From: Eriocheir sinensis
Lineage: Eukaryota > Arthropoda > Malacostraca > Decapoda > Varunidae
Reading direction: 5' to 3'
Length of the DNA: 64,000 nt
NCBI RefSeq assembly: GCF_024679095.1
Contig: NC_066544.1
Span: 1,806,684 to 1,870,683 of the forward strand
Shown here: piece by piece, positions 11,464 to 22,682 of the stretch
Position numbering within the stretch: the stretch's first letter is position 1
Layout: every line of letters begins with the position of its first letter
Position numbers and translations under genes: made by a program
Notes under the pieces: generated by a model
Told to the model about the DNA's origin: nothing
Seen by the model: only the letters and a program-made list of their open reading frames with translations
Database searches by the model: none

Positions 11464-11547
<84 letters not shown>
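11464..11547. repeat. (CT)n microsatellite inside foldback copy A
   Basis: About 84 bp of pure CT. The same family position is a CT or AG array in every copy of this foldback element, so the array is part of the element. Confidence 0.97.
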
Positions 11548-11549
<2 letters not shown>

Positions 11550-12167
11550 AATGAAGTGAATATTTATTTTTTCGATAAAAAAATAGCATGTATAGTTATT
11601 ATGGATGTACTCGATCATAGTCTAATAACAATAACAATATTTATTAGCAACCTAAAAAAGAAAAAGAATCGGACATGAAGAATTATCCAGTAACTCCAAT
11701 AAATAAATAAAATAATAAAATAATGGAAACGGGAGCTGTGATGGAAACGGAAAGCAGAACAAAATGGTGGGAACTTGGGGGGACGGTCAGCGGGGCAGTG
11801 ACTCAGCGTCTACACACAGGGCCCATACCACATGGAGGCGGGCGAGCGCCGAGCGTCACTAAGATCCAAACGGTACCGGTACTAGCGGCAATGCGCAGTG
11901 CCGAGTGATCATTAAGCTTCCCGGAACCCAAGTGATCATGAGGCTTCGCGGTACCAGGTACCGGTACCGGGTACCGCGAGGAATCGATTCTGTGCGGTAC
12001 CGGTACCTGGTATCGGTACCTGGTACAGCCTCATGATCGCAGGTTCCAAGCAATGATCACTCGGCACTGCGCATTGCCGCTAGTATACCGTTTGGATCTT
12101 AGTGACGCTCGGCGCTGCTGCTATGATCAGTAATCAATATCACCGAGATATACACTCACTGAGTGGT

Positions 12168-12170
<3 letters not shown>

Positions 12171-12248
<78 letters not shown>
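12171..12248. repeat. Second (CT)n microsatellite inside foldback copy A
   Basis: About 78 bp of CT, followed by the same 'gaatgaagtgaatatttattttttcg' context as the first array. The 3' part of the element therefore repeats the module found in the 5' part. Confidence 0.97.
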
Positions 12249-12253
<5 letters not shown>

Positions 12254-12507
12254 AAGTGAATATTTATTTTTTCGATAAAAAAAATAGCATGTATTGTTAT
12301 TATGGATGTACTCGATCATAGTCTAATAACAACAATTTTTATTAGCAACCTAAAAAAAAAAATCGGACATGAAGAATTATCAATAAATCCAACAAATAAA
12401 TCCGAGCAACTGGTACCGGTACCGAGCAAGCTGGTACCGGTACCGTCTCGTTAACTGGTACCGTTAGTACCGGTACTGGTACCGGTACCTGCCCACCTAG
12501 TTTCCAC

Positions 12508-13344
12508 GATGGGAAGAATTGCACAAGAGGTCCCCACTGCCTCTACTGCCAGGGCGAACATCAGCCCACCTCCAAACTCTGCCCCGCCTATGCAGTCGCA
12601 GAGGGGATACAAGAACAACTGGCAAAAGAAGAACTCACAGTGGTTGAATCCCGGCAGCGGATGCGGGAGATCAAACCAGGGTCCTTCCGCCCCGGCCCAC
12701 CACCCCAAACCCCCTCCGCTGCCGCAGTGCAGACTGCCTCCGGGGTGTTGGAGCCAGCGCCCTCCACCCACCACCCAGGTGCCACTGTCCACCCCACCCA
12801 ACACCACCCAGCCCACACACACACCCAGCAACAAGCCAGCGCCCCACCCCCACAGACACTCACCACCACTAACTCCCCTCCACGCACTCCTCCACGAACA
12901 CCTCGGCCCGCTCACCACCCAACACAGCGAACCTCTCCCTCCCGCACTCCCACCTCTAAGGCCAAAGTCCACACCCCCAAGCCACAACGCTCTCCCCGAC
13001 ACCCCACAGCCCACCCTACCATCACCCTTACCCCACACACAGCACCCAACCTTGCCACCAATCCCCCAGACGAGGCTGTCCACCGCCCCGTCCCCCTTGC
13101 TCGACACACCCCTGCCGCCCATTCCCAGCCCCAACACACACCCAGTCCCTCCCCAGGCTGTCTGACTCCACTCCTGCTCCTCCAGGCAAACCACACACAA
13201 CCTCCACCCCCGTCCAGCCTCAGCCACCCACTGGCCTGCAAGCCAGCACATCCTCATCATCTCACTCACCTAACACTGCTGACCAGCACCCCGCACCCCA
13301 CTCACTCACCTCCATCATCTGTGGCCTTGCTCCTGTCATCTTGA
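12508..13344 (+). pseudogene. I-like LINE ORF1, downstream part
   Basis: Immediately after the target duplication the frame resumes with DGKNC, completing the second knuckle (CX2CX3HX4C). A third knuckle, CLYCQGEHQPTSKLC, follows. After a charged helix (AEGIQEQLAKEELTVVESRQ) comes a Pro/Thr/His-rich low-complexity tail of about 210 residues that ends at a TGA near 13344. Several overlapping frames in this GC-rich tail are long, but this is the one continuous with the zinc knuckles. The start of ORF2 lies 40 bp downstream. Confidence 0.82.
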
Positions 13345-13384
13345 CCTTCTTTTCTCACCTCTCTGCTGGCCACTCCTTATCAGA

Positions 13385-14330
13385 GTGCTTCTCCAAAACT
13401 CTACCTTCCCTCATCTCCTTCTTTGGCTCCTTTTCAACTTGAACCCTCCACCATCCTCTCCCTTCCTCTTCTGGAATGCCAGGTCCCTCTACTACAAGCT
13501 TCCCCAATTCAAAACTTACCTCTCCTCCATCTCTCCTCTCCTAATAGGTGTCTGTGAGACCTGGCTCACTGAACCCTACTCCCCATCATTCCCTGGCTAC
13601 TTTCCCTTTAGGAAGGACCGCCGGGTGGGTGCGGTAGGCGGTGGTCTGCTGATATTGGTCCGACGGCCCCTTCCTTCCTGTCAGCTGTCCCTCACTCCTT
13701 ACCCGGGAGGACTCTTAGAGTTCCTGGGAGTTCGGGTCACCTTTAGCACGGGTCCCCTTGACGTCCTTATCCTTTACAACCCGTGTCGGGACATATCAAC
13801 ACTAGAATACCGCCACCTCTTCAATCATCTCTCCTCCCCAGCACTCATCATGGGTGATTTTAACGCCCACCACGCTCACTGGGAACCGTCCCTCCTGGCG
13901 GCTCAACAGAACCGCTCAGGACACTCCCTCGTGGATTTCCTCGCCGGCAGTGCCTCCTTCTCTCTTCTAACCCCCCCAGACCTTCCCACCCGCATTGACC
14001 CCGCTACAGGCAAGGCGTCCACCCTTGACCTGTGCCTGGGAAATGGTCCCCTACACCTCGCCACAATTACCACCGGGCCCCACGTCGGCAGCGACCATCT
14101 TCCTGTCATCCTTACTTTCCCTTCACTAACCCCTCCCCCCCCTGCACCAGGCCGGCCAAGATGGTCCCTTGGGGCTGACAACTGGTCCTCCTTCCTTGAC
14201 CACCTCTCCTCCACACCACTCCCTCCCAACCCTCCTCCTGGTGAAGCCATTGGGGCCCTAACGGACACCTTGGTGGAAGTGGGGTCCCGTTGCTTCACCT
14301 TCCGTTCCTCCCAGCCCCCGCGTCTTCTTC
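13385..14330 (+). pseudogene. I-like LINE ORF2, endonuclease domain
   Basis: The domain opens with FLFWNARSLYYKLPQF, a typical LINE endonuclease start. GVCETWLTE (catalytic Glu), MGDFNAHHAHW (Asp/Asn motif) and VGSDHLPV (the SDH motif) follow in order. The frame is intact to about 14320, where a 1-bp change moves coding into the next frame (FFWNRRCEAAVRAKREAF). The domain nicks target DNA for target-primed reverse transcription. Confidence 0.88.
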
Positions 14331-16274
14331 TGGAACCGACGGTGCGAGGCTGCGGTGCGGGCAAAGCGCGAGGCATTCAATGCCTATCGTCGCCGACCCG
14401 TCCCGGAGCTGCGCCGGAGGTTCCACCAATTGGAGGCTTGCTGCAAGCGCACAATCTTGTCAGCCAAAAGGGCATCTTGGTCTGCCTTCTGTGCCTCCCT
14501 TGACTTCTCAACCTCACTCACCAAAACATGGTTATTCTTCAGGAAGATGGTCCGGCCCCAAGCCCCTCTCATGTTCCCTCTACAACACAACGGTGTTCCA
14601 CTGGCTGGGGATGCCCAGAAAGTGGAACACCTCGCCACACACTTCCGCACACGGCTGGGCTCCCCGGACCCGGTCCCTCCCCCTGTATTACCCCCACCAT
14701 CTCACACTCATCCTATCGCCCAGCCCTTCCTCCTACACGAACTCACAGCAGCCACAGCCGCACTGCCGGTGGGGAAGTCCGCTGGGGATGATGACATTCC
14801 CAGTGATTTTCTTAAACACCTCCCAGAAGCTTACTCCCTCTTCCTGCTTCAGATCTTTAACCACAGCTGGCTCTCCGGCACTTTTCCTCACCAGTGGCGC
14901 CACGCCACCATGCTTCCAATTCCTAAGCCAGGGAAAACCCCCTCCCTACCCTCCTCTTACCGTCCTATCAGCCTTCTTTCCTGCGTCAGCAAACTCTTTG
15001 AACACCTCGTGCTAACAAGGCTTTCTTGGTGGTTGGAACACAATCATCTCCTTCCCTCCAACATGTCCGGATTCCGGCCCCGCCGTGGCACCCTTGACAC
15101 CCTTCTTGACCTCGACCACCATGTCCAGGAGGGTTTTGGCAGGGGACGCTTCACGCTGGCCGCCTTCCTCGACCTTGAAGGAGCCTTTGATTCTGCCTCA
15201 CACAATGCTATCCTCTATAAGCTTTCCACTCTCGGCCTCTTTGGCACTCCTCTACACTGGGTCCGCTCCTTCCTCTCCAGTAGAACCTTTTCTGTCTCTA
15301 TCGGGACCACCCTCTCTCAACCCTATCCTATCTGTAGAGGGGTCCCCCAAGGCTCGCCCCTAAGCCCTCTCCTCTTCAACATCCTCCTCTCAGACCTGCC
15401 TTCTCCCCCCGACACTCATACCTTCATCTATGCAGACGACATTTCCCTCCTGTGCTCCGCTCCCTCTCTTCCTGAGGCACAAACCCTCCTCCAGAGAGGG
15501 GTCGACACCATCAGTCATTGGTGCACTCAGTGGGGCCTCACCCTCAGTGCACCAAAGTCAAGCCTCATGTGCTTCACCCGTCGCCGCATCCCTGCCATCC
15601 CTCAAGCACACCTAACAGGCACAGTCATCCCTTTCCGCACAACACATAGATTCCTGGGTCTAGTGTTGGACGGCCCCCGCCTCACTTGGAGGCACCACGT
15701 GAGTGATCTCCGGACCTCCTGCCTCCCCCGGGTGAACCTATTGAGGGCACTGGCGGGCGTCAAGTGGGGGGCGAACTGGGCCACGCTTCTCCACTTCTGT
15801 CGTGTCTACATACGTAGCAAGATAGAATATGGGTGCGAGGTCTACGGCTTGGCCTCCCTGACGCTCCTCAGACCTCTGCAGGTGGTGCAGAACACCGCAC
15901 TCCGGGTGGCCCTCGGAGCCTTCCGGTCGTCACCCACCCTGGCCCTGCAGGCTGAGGCGGGCATTCCCTCACTAGACCACAGGCGCAACACCAAGACAGT
16001 CACCACCTTCCACAGAATAACATCCTCTCCTCACTCCTCCCTTCACACTGTCCTGTCCCAACACCAACCCGACCCACTTCCAGCCCCACAGGCCTTCCAA
16101 GCTCACACTCCATTCATCACTCGAGCCCTCTCTATCTACACCTCCCTCTCTTTCACCCCTCCCCCTTTCTCACCCCTTGACTACCTCTCACCCCTGGGTC
16201 CATGGTTCCCCCTTCCTTCCTTCATTTCCCTGGACCTTCAGTCACCATGGACCAAGGCGGGCTGTCCCCATTAG
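14331..16274 (+). pseudogene. I-like LINE ORF2, reverse transcriptase domain
   Basis: From 14331 the frame carries RRCEAAVRAKRE, a linker, then RT blocks: KSAGDDDIPSDFLKHL, PIPKPGKTPSLPSSYRPI, SGFRPRRGTLDTLLDL, FLDLEGAFDSASHNAI, GVPQGSPLSPLLF (about 15340-15380) and the catalytic YADDISLL (15429-15452). The thumb and connection continue to a TAG at 16272-16274. The frame after the TAG reads directly into RNase H, so the stop is a single-codon lesion. Confidence 0.9.
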
Positions 16275-17190
16275 GGGAAGGCCCTCTTTCTGTCTCTCCT
16301 CTCTACTAAATACAGGGACACCTTTTTCATCTTCACTGACAGCTCCCATATCCCTTCCCCTCCCTCCACCAGTGCAGCCATCTACCTCCCAGCCCTACAC
16401 ACCTCCACCAACTGGAAGCTCCATCCCCACACCACCATCCTTGGGGCAGAGCTCTTTGGCATCAGGGAAGGCCTCACAGCTGCAAGCACACTTCCCCCAC
16501 ATCAACATGCCTCCCTCTTCACAGACTCTCTCACGGCCCTCCAACTCCTATCCACCCACAGACCACACACACACCACGCTCTCTGCTTCGCCATCCACTC
16601 CCTCTTGGCACAGCTGACCTCCGGGGGCAGACAGGTCCACCTTCAGTGGGTCCCCTCACATATTGGCATCGTGGGCAACACCGTGGCGGACCAAGCGGCC
16701 AACCTGGCACCCACCCACCCACAGACCACCAGACCACACTGACTTACTGATCCACCTCCGCCAATCCTCCCACAGACACTGGACCACCAGACTAACGGCT
16801 GACCTCAGACGGCTCACCCTTGGACGCTACAGACACTCCCCCGCCCAGCACTGGCGGGCCTACTCCCCCAGCCGTCCCCTTGACACAGCCATCACCTGCC
16901 TGAGGATTGGCCACAGCCGCCTCAATGCACACCTGCACAGACTGTCTATAGTCCAGAATCCTCACTGCCCATGGTGCCCCACACAATCCGACACACCGTA
17001 ACACCTCCTTCTTCACTGCCCAAGATTCCACTCCCTCCGCATCAACCTCAGAGCTTCCCTAACAAGACTCTGCATTCACAGGCCAACCCTAGAGGACCTG
17101 CTGGGCAGCGACACTCTCAGCCCCGACACAGCCTTCCAAGCCCTCAAGTGTACGCAGACCTTCCTGCAGAAGTCGGGGCAACTCGATAGG
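16275..17190 (+). pseudogene. I-like LINE ORF2, RNase H and C-terminal cysteine motif
   Basis: In the same frame as the RT comes RNase H: FIFTDSSH (first Asp), GAELFGIREGL (Glu), LFTDSLTAL (second Asp) and WVPSHIGIVGNTVADQAA (His/Asp). A frame change near 16720 is followed by SHRHWTTRLTADLRRL, RIGHSRLNAHL and a CPWCPTQSDTP...HLLLHC cysteine-histidine motif, interrupted by a TAA at about 17001. The protein would end in a stop near 17190. All four RNase H catalytic positions are visible, but the copy has at least four lesions. Confidence 0.85.
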
Positions 17191-17299
17191 ATCTAACCAC
17201 CACACCGGTGACAGAACAATGACCAAAAACAACACCGGATAGCGATTACTACTGACGGGGCTCTAGAGGCTGTGGTCCCATAGCCTAACTAGCCCCATA

Positions 17300-17347
17300 A
17301 AAAAACCCAAGAAGAAGAAAGAAGTACACAAGAGAAGGAGAAAAAAT

Positions 17348-17405
<58 letters not shown>
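17300..17405. repeat. LINE 3' tail (GAA-rich) and (AG)n array
   Basis: After the last stop the sequence passes through 'cccaagaagaagaaagaag' into (AG)n at about 17347-17400. Simple tails are usual at the 3' end of I-group LINEs. No matching target duplication was identified. Confidence 0.6.
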
Positions 17406-17409
<4 letters not shown>

Positions 17410-17938
17410 AGAGATGGGTGTTGAAACAAAGAGGCCTGTTGTGCTCCCATATCTCCCCTACAATTTTTCGTGTCAACAAATTTCAGAGGTGTCAGGGGTC
17501 AAAACAGGGTATCGTTGCCAAAAAGTGGTCAATCTGCCTTCTTTAAATTACTGCGGGAGAACGGTAAATATTTATAATGGAAATAAAATACCAGTGACCT
17601 TATATTGATATTGGAGGCCTACCAAAGAAATCTCAGGTCTCAAGCAGGCCTAACCTGCGATCAGTTTGTCATTCCGTGACGTCACACCAAGAACATTTTG
17701 GGGCCGAGACTAACGCCCCTTCCTCGCACTATAGGTTGTGGGAGCAGGCTCATTCTCACGAGCGACATCGCCCTTTCAGGTGAGGAGAGCTGTTCACGGT
17801 GTTCAACTCACTTTGGCTGTAATACTATAACTGAGAGCTCATTCTCACGAGTGACATCGCCCCTTTCAGGTGCGCCAAAGGCAAACCTGACAGATGGGAA
17901 GCTGGGCGTCGCCCAGACCAAGGCCAACATACAGCCAG
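17406..17938. other. No gene seen; 35-bp direct repeat
   Basis: The phrase 'ctcattctcacgagYgacatcgccc...tttcaggtg' occurs twice, near 17750 and 17838, about 88 bp apart. The rest is unremarkable. This is the left flank of foldback copy B. Confidence 0.45.
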
Positions 17939-18088
17939 TAGGGATGGGCAAGTACCGTTAATTTGAGTACCGGTAGTACTGGTACCGAAAACTCAGGTAC
18001 CGTTAGTACCGGTACCGGTACAGGTACCCGAAGGAGTATTTTTTTATCTATGACTTTTGATGAAATTCCCAAATAAATTTCCTGTAAA

Positions 18089-18170
<82 letters not shown>

Positions 18171-18655
18171 AATTGCATGAATATTTATTTTTTCGAAAAA
18201 AAAATAGCATGTATAGTTATTATGGATGTACTCGATCATAGTCTAATAACAATAACAATATTTATTAGCAACCTAAAAAAGAAAAAGAATCGGACATGAA
18301 GAATTATCCAGTAACTCCAATAAATAAATAAAATAATGGAAACGGGAGCTGTGATGGAAACGGAAAGCAGGACAAAATGGTGGGAACTTGGGGAGACGGT
18401 CAGCGAGGCAGTGACTCAGCGTCTCCACACAGGGCCCATACCACATGGAGGCGGGCGAGCGCCGAGCGTCACTAAGATCCAAACGGTACCGGTACTAGCG
18501 GCAATGCGCAGTGCCGAGTGATCATGACGCTTCCCGGCACCCGAGTGATCATGAGGCTTCGCGGTACCGGGGACCGAGAAGAATCGATTCCTCGCATTAC
18601 CCGGTACCGGTACCTGGTACTGCGAAGAATCGATTCCTAGCGGTACCCGGTTAAC
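17939..18655. mobile_element. Foldback element copy B, 3'-truncated
   Basis: Starts TAGGGATGGGCAAGTACCG and follows copy A through the CT array (18094-18165), the 'ggaaacgggagctgtgatgg' module and the GGTACC cluster near 18565-18650. It stops around the central palindrome; the second terminal repeat is absent. The left flank acagccag is not repeated on the right. The break lies against Gypsy-B. Confidence 0.82.
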
Positions 18656-18693
18656 TGTGAGGTATAATGAACCTACTTAATTAATTAAAAAGA

Positions 18694-19380
18694 GTGCCCA
18701 TGAACGGCACGACACCACCAGCTCAAGGCTCTCATCACCAAGCTGCAAACGGAGGTCCGCACGCTCGAGGAGGACATCATATGAGCCTACGACGCCACTC
18801 CTCGTCACCGCACAGGCACTCCTCGTCACTGCACAGCCACTCCTCGTCACCGCACAGCCACTCCTTGTCACCAGATCACCACTCCTCATCACCCCGCTAC
18901 CACCACCATCGCTCCACCTCTAGTAGTAGCCCCACACACAGCCCCGGCGTCTGCTACTACCACAGGAGGTTCGGAAAGGATGCCAGGAAGTGCACGTCTC
19001 CCTGCAGCCTCCAGGATTCTTCGCAACAGCCCCGGCAGGCCCTGACAGCACAAAGCGTCCGCCAACCACCTCGAAGCTGCTCCACATCTTCGATCCACTC
19101 TCCCGCACCAACTTCCTCATCGACACTGGAGCCGAAGTCAGCGTTCTTCCCGCCACACCAAGCCAGAGGTCCTTGCCAACCATCATTCGCCTCTACGCGG
19201 CTAACGGCATGGGGATCTTTGTCTTTAAGAAACAGACGCTCCAGCTTAACCTCAACCTTTGCCGGTCGTTCGAGTGGACCTTCTACGTGGCGACAGTTTC
19301 GCAACCAATTCTAGGCGCCGATTTCCTGACTCATTACAATCTCCTGATTGACCTCAGAAGCCGCAAGTTCCTGGATCCAC
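18694..19380 (+). pseudogene. Gypsy-B gag end and protease
   Basis: A His/Ser-rich run is encoded by a 21-bp tandem repeat (cactcctcgtcaccgcacag-like) at about 18790-18890. A CYYHRRFGKDARKCTSPC cysteine motif follows, in a form common in a Gypsy group distinct from A and C. A retropepsin comes next, with LIDTGAEVSVLP at about 19116-19151 and a second conserved block, QPILGADFLTHYNLLID. The frame shifts once between the gag-like part and the protease. Only the end of gag survives, because foldback copy B lies directly upstream. Confidence 0.82.
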
Positions 19381-19539
19381 TAACATCCGTCTCCACCAGA
19401 ACCAGAGCAGCAGCAGGAGAAAGCACCCACATCTCCACCGTCAGTGCAAACAACCGATTTGTGTCTCCTGAAGTCCTTCCCGACGCTGACGCAGCCACAC
19501 ACAGCCAACAAGCCTGTGAAGCACCACGTGACACACCAC

Positions 19540-20450
19540 ATCGAGACGACCGGACCACCAACATACGCCAAGGCTCGCCGCTTAGCTCTAGAACGCTACC
19601 AACAAGCCAAGGCCGAGTTCGAGACTCTGATGTGCCAAGGTGTCATCTGCCCCAGCTCAAGCAACTGGTCGTCTGCCCTCCACGTAGTTCCCAAGAAGAA
19701 CGGTGACATAAAGCCATGCGGTGACTACCGAGCTCTCAACTCGCGCACTGTCATGGATCGTTACCCAGTGCCGAATATCCATGAGTTCTCCTCACAGCTT
19801 GCTGGCTCCACCATCTTCCCCAGGATCGACCTCATCAAAACCTTCCATCAGATTCCAGTCAATCCAGCGGACATCCCGAAGACAGCCATTATTACACCTT
19901 TTGGCTTGTACGAATACGTCCGGATGCCGTTTGGCCTCAAGAACTCTGCCCAAACCTTCAAGAGGTTCATGGACGAAGTGCTGCGAGAACTGACATTCTG
20001 CTTCGCCTACATCGACGATGTCCTCATCGCCAGTCCTGACGCTGACACACACCGCCAACATCTAGAACAAGTTTTCACCCGTCTCCAGCTGGCAGGACTA
20101 CGGCATTCAAATCAGCGTCGACAAGCCAGAGTTCGGTGCTACCTCTGTAGACTTCCTCGGCCACACCGTCTCTCCTCCAGGCATCACTCCCATCTCTTCC
20201 CACTGCGACGCCATTCAACAGTTCTCGAAGCCGACAACTCAGCGCCAGTTCAAACAGTTCCTCGGGATGATAAACTACTACAACCGCTTCATTCCACGCT
20301 GTGCGCTCATCTTTCAGCCACTCTACTCCATGATCAAGCCCTGCAAGAAAGGCCAGTCCGTCACCCTCACCTGACTCGAAGCTGACGACGCCTTCCTCAA
20401 AGCCAAGGAGGCACTGAAGGCTGTTACCACACTCAGCTTCCCTACTCCAG
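19540..20450 (+). pseudogene. Gypsy-B reverse transcriptase
   Basis: RT blocks in one frame: [71 protein letters not shown] and catalytic [13 protein letters not shown] near 20005-20040. A frameshift at about 20098 moves the thumb ([28 protein letters not shown]) to another frame, with a TGA near 20372. Coding runs on as TLSFPTP until a 1-kb repeat intervenes after 20450. It belongs to a different Gypsy lineage from A and C. Confidence 0.88.
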
Positions 20451-21473
20451 GGGCGGAATCCACAAAGGCTTAGTGCGTAATTTTGGGCCCTTAGTGCGTA
20501 GTTTTGAGAACATCGAGATTCACAAAGCTCGCGTGGTAATAACTACCAACTAATCGATGACGTCACGGGTTAGCGCGCGGATTTACAAACGTTTACCGCG
20601 CTCTGTGTGACACTAAATTTGTTGTTAAATAACTACTGCCTCGGAGCTGACGATAACGCTAACAATATTATCATATTTACGTATAAGTGCTTATAAATCG
20701 CGTTTTTCAATTTGAAATATAACTTTGCGAGTAGAGGAAGCCCATTTCTTTATAAAATGATGAGATATACACACTTTGAGAGGTATATGATAAGTGTGGG
20801 CGGTATGGCAACACCCGGCCGGGGGATTGCCAGACCTCCCTCCTCCTTCGTCTTCCTACCTCCTCATCCATTCGATCATCCATCCATCTCTACAGTTGTC
20901 CCTCCGTGGGACCATGGACCTTTGTCGGGTGACAGCCCATGAGTTGGGCTGCAGATATGGCAAGACAGTCTTAACTTTTCCTCGTTCCTTCCTTCCGTCC
21001 TTGTCTGCCTCGGTATATATATATGCTACATTATTTTTAATTTGCTCTCTTCCTGACTCAATCTCCCCCTTATCTTCTTTTTCTTCCCCTTAAGCATGTT
21101 CTTAGATAACAAGACATCGAACAGCAGCGTTACCTTGACGTAAATGTGCAGCAAACAACGATATAATTGTTCCTAGATTATGATTTAGTACAGTTTGCCT
21201 TTAAAAGAAAGAAAATGGGAAAAGAGAACGGGTTCTTTTGAACCAGCAGCTGGAGGGGCCTCCCTAGGATTGGCTGACGGTTTTGTGAACATGCTTGTGA
21301 TTCGCCGCAAGGCCAATGACGTCATCAACCAATCAGCGGCCTCGCTGACTTAGCGCGCCTCTAACTACCATCTAAAGTTTGCTTTGTGAATCTGACGCTA
21401 ACGTCGGGCGCTAAATCAATAGTGCGTAGTTATGTTAATTTGTAGTTAGTGAGTATGTTTGTGAATTCCAGCC
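20451..21473. mobile_element. 1-kb repeat, copy 1, with short TIRs (PIF/Harbinger candidate)
   Basis: Inserted in Gypsy-B between RT and RNase H. The left end reads GGGCGGAATCCACAAA and the reversed right end GGCTGGAATTCACAAA, matching at 13 of 16 positions. CAG flanks both sides (20448-20450 and 21474-21476). Removing the insert plus one CAG rejoins the Gypsy frame as SFPTP-DATTSISTDASD. A 3-bp CWG-type duplication is seen in some PIF/Harbinger elements, but no transposase is present, so the class is tentative. Short open frames inside are not recognisable. Confidence 0.65.
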
Positions 21474-21660
21474 CAGATGCCACTACTTCCATCTCCACGG
21501 ATGCCTCAGACACTGGCGTTGGTGGAGTCTTACAGCAGCACGTAAACGGAGCCTGGAGACCCATTGCATTCTTCTCACAGAAACTCAACAACGCCGAAAA
21601 GAAGTACAGCGCCTTCGATAGAGAACTTCTCGCCATCTACAAGGCTGTCAAGCGCTTCAG
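21474..21660 (+). pseudogene. Gypsy-B RNase H fragment between two insertions
   Basis: Encodes DATTSISTDASDTGVGGVLQQ, then PIAFFSQKLNNAEKKYS and FDRELLAIYKAVKRF. These are the N-terminal RNase H blocks (STDASD with catalytic Asp, DRELLAIY with Glu). The fragment is sandwiched between two copies of the same 1-kb repeat. Confidence 0.85.
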
Positions 21661-22679
21661 CGGCTAGATTCACAAAGGCTTAGTGCGTAGTTTTGGGCCC
21701 TTAGTGCGTAGTTTTGAGAACATTGCGATACACAAAGCTCGCGCGGTAATAACTACCAACTAATCGATGACGTCACGGGTTAGCGCGCGGATTCACAAAG
21801 TTTTACCGCGCTCTGTGTGACGCTAAATTTGTTGTTAAATAATTACTGCCTCGTGGGTGTAGTAAACGCTAACAATATTATTATATTTACGTATAAATGC
21901 TTATAAATCGCGTTTTTCAACTTGAAATATAACTTTGCGAGTAGAGGAAGCCCATGTCTTTATAAAATGATGAGATATACACACTTTGAGAGGTATATGA
22001 TAAGTGCGGGCGGTATGGCAACACCCAGCCGGGGGATTGCCAGACCTCCCTCCTCCTTCATCTTTCTACCTCCTCATCCATTCGATCATCCATCCATTTC
22101 TACATTTGTCCCTCCGTGGGACCATGGACCTTTGTCGGGTGACAGCCCATGAGTTGGGCTGCAGATATGGCAAGACAGTCTTAACTTTTCCTCGTTCCTT
22201 CCTTCCGTCCTTGTCTGCCTCGGTATATATATGTGCCACATTATTTTTAATTTGCTCTCTTCCTGCCTCAATCTCCTCCTTATCTTTTTTTCTTCCCCTT
22301 AAGCATGTTCTTAGATAACAAGACATCGAACAGCAGAGTTACCTTGACGTAAATGTGCAGCAAATAACGAAATAATTGTTCCTAGATTATGATTTAGTAC
22401 AGTTTACCTTAAAAGAAAGAAAATGGGAAAAGAGAACGGGTTCTTTTGAACCAGCAGCTGGAGGGGCCTCCCTAGGATTGGCTGACGGTTTTGTGAACAT
22501 GCTTGTGATTCGCTGCAAGGCCAATGACGTCATCAACCAATCAGCGGCCTCGCTGACTTAGCGCGCCTCTAACTACCATCTAAAGTTTGCCTTGTGAATC
22601 TGACGCTAACGTCGGTCGCTAAATCAAGTGCGTAGTTATGTTAGTTCGTAGTTAGTGAGTATGTTTGTGAGTTCCACCC
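21661..22679. mobile_element. 1-kb repeat, copy 2
   Basis: Nearly identical to copy 1 over its whole length and in the same orientation. Its left end (CGGCTAGATTCACAAAGG) differs from copy 1, while its right end reversed is GGGTGGAACTCACAAAC. CAG on the left and CTG on the right could be a CWG site, but the rejoined Gypsy frame has one extra base, so the boundary is less certain than for copy 1. A third, partial copy is at 53437-53705. Confidence 0.65.
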
Positions 22680-22682
22680 CTG

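Larger units (their letters stand above)
11155..12499. mobile_element. Foldback element copy A (GGTACC-rich, hAT-like), complete
   Basis: Starts TAGGGATGAGCAAGTACCG and ends with the inverse, ...TACCTGCCCACCTA. It is flanked by a perfect 8-bp duplication, GTTTCCAC, at 11147-11154 and 12500-12507. An 8-bp duplication with TA(G)GG termini fits the hAT superfamily. Both ends are packed with GGTACC (KpnI) palindromes, a pattern like transposase-binding subterminal repeats. A central palindrome around 11950-12010 is flanked by inverted arms containing 'gcaatgcgcagtgccgagtgatca'. Two CT arrays interrupt it (11464-11547 and 12171-12248). No transposase, so non-autonomous. Confidence 0.88.
9733..17300 (+). 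mobile_element. I-like LINE (ORF1, endonuclease-RT-RNase H ORF2)
   Basis: A nearly full-length non-LTR retrotransposon. ORF1 has three CCHC knuckles and a Pro/Thr-rich tail. ORF2 has an apurinic-type endonuclease, RT, RNase H and a C-terminal cysteine motif. Among LINEs, RNase H after the RT points to the I superfamily. The 3' end passes through a GAA-rich stretch at 17308-17340 into an AG array. The 5' boundary is uncertain; a GC-rich frame at 9733-10092 may be ORF1 leader. The copy is dead and is split by the foldback element at 11155-12499. Confidence 0.85.

Noticed and set aside
12509..13165. Long Pro-rich frame overlapping LINE ORF1
   Set aside because: Not continuous with the CCHC knuckles; the ORF1 frame is the one containing VVESRQRMREI.
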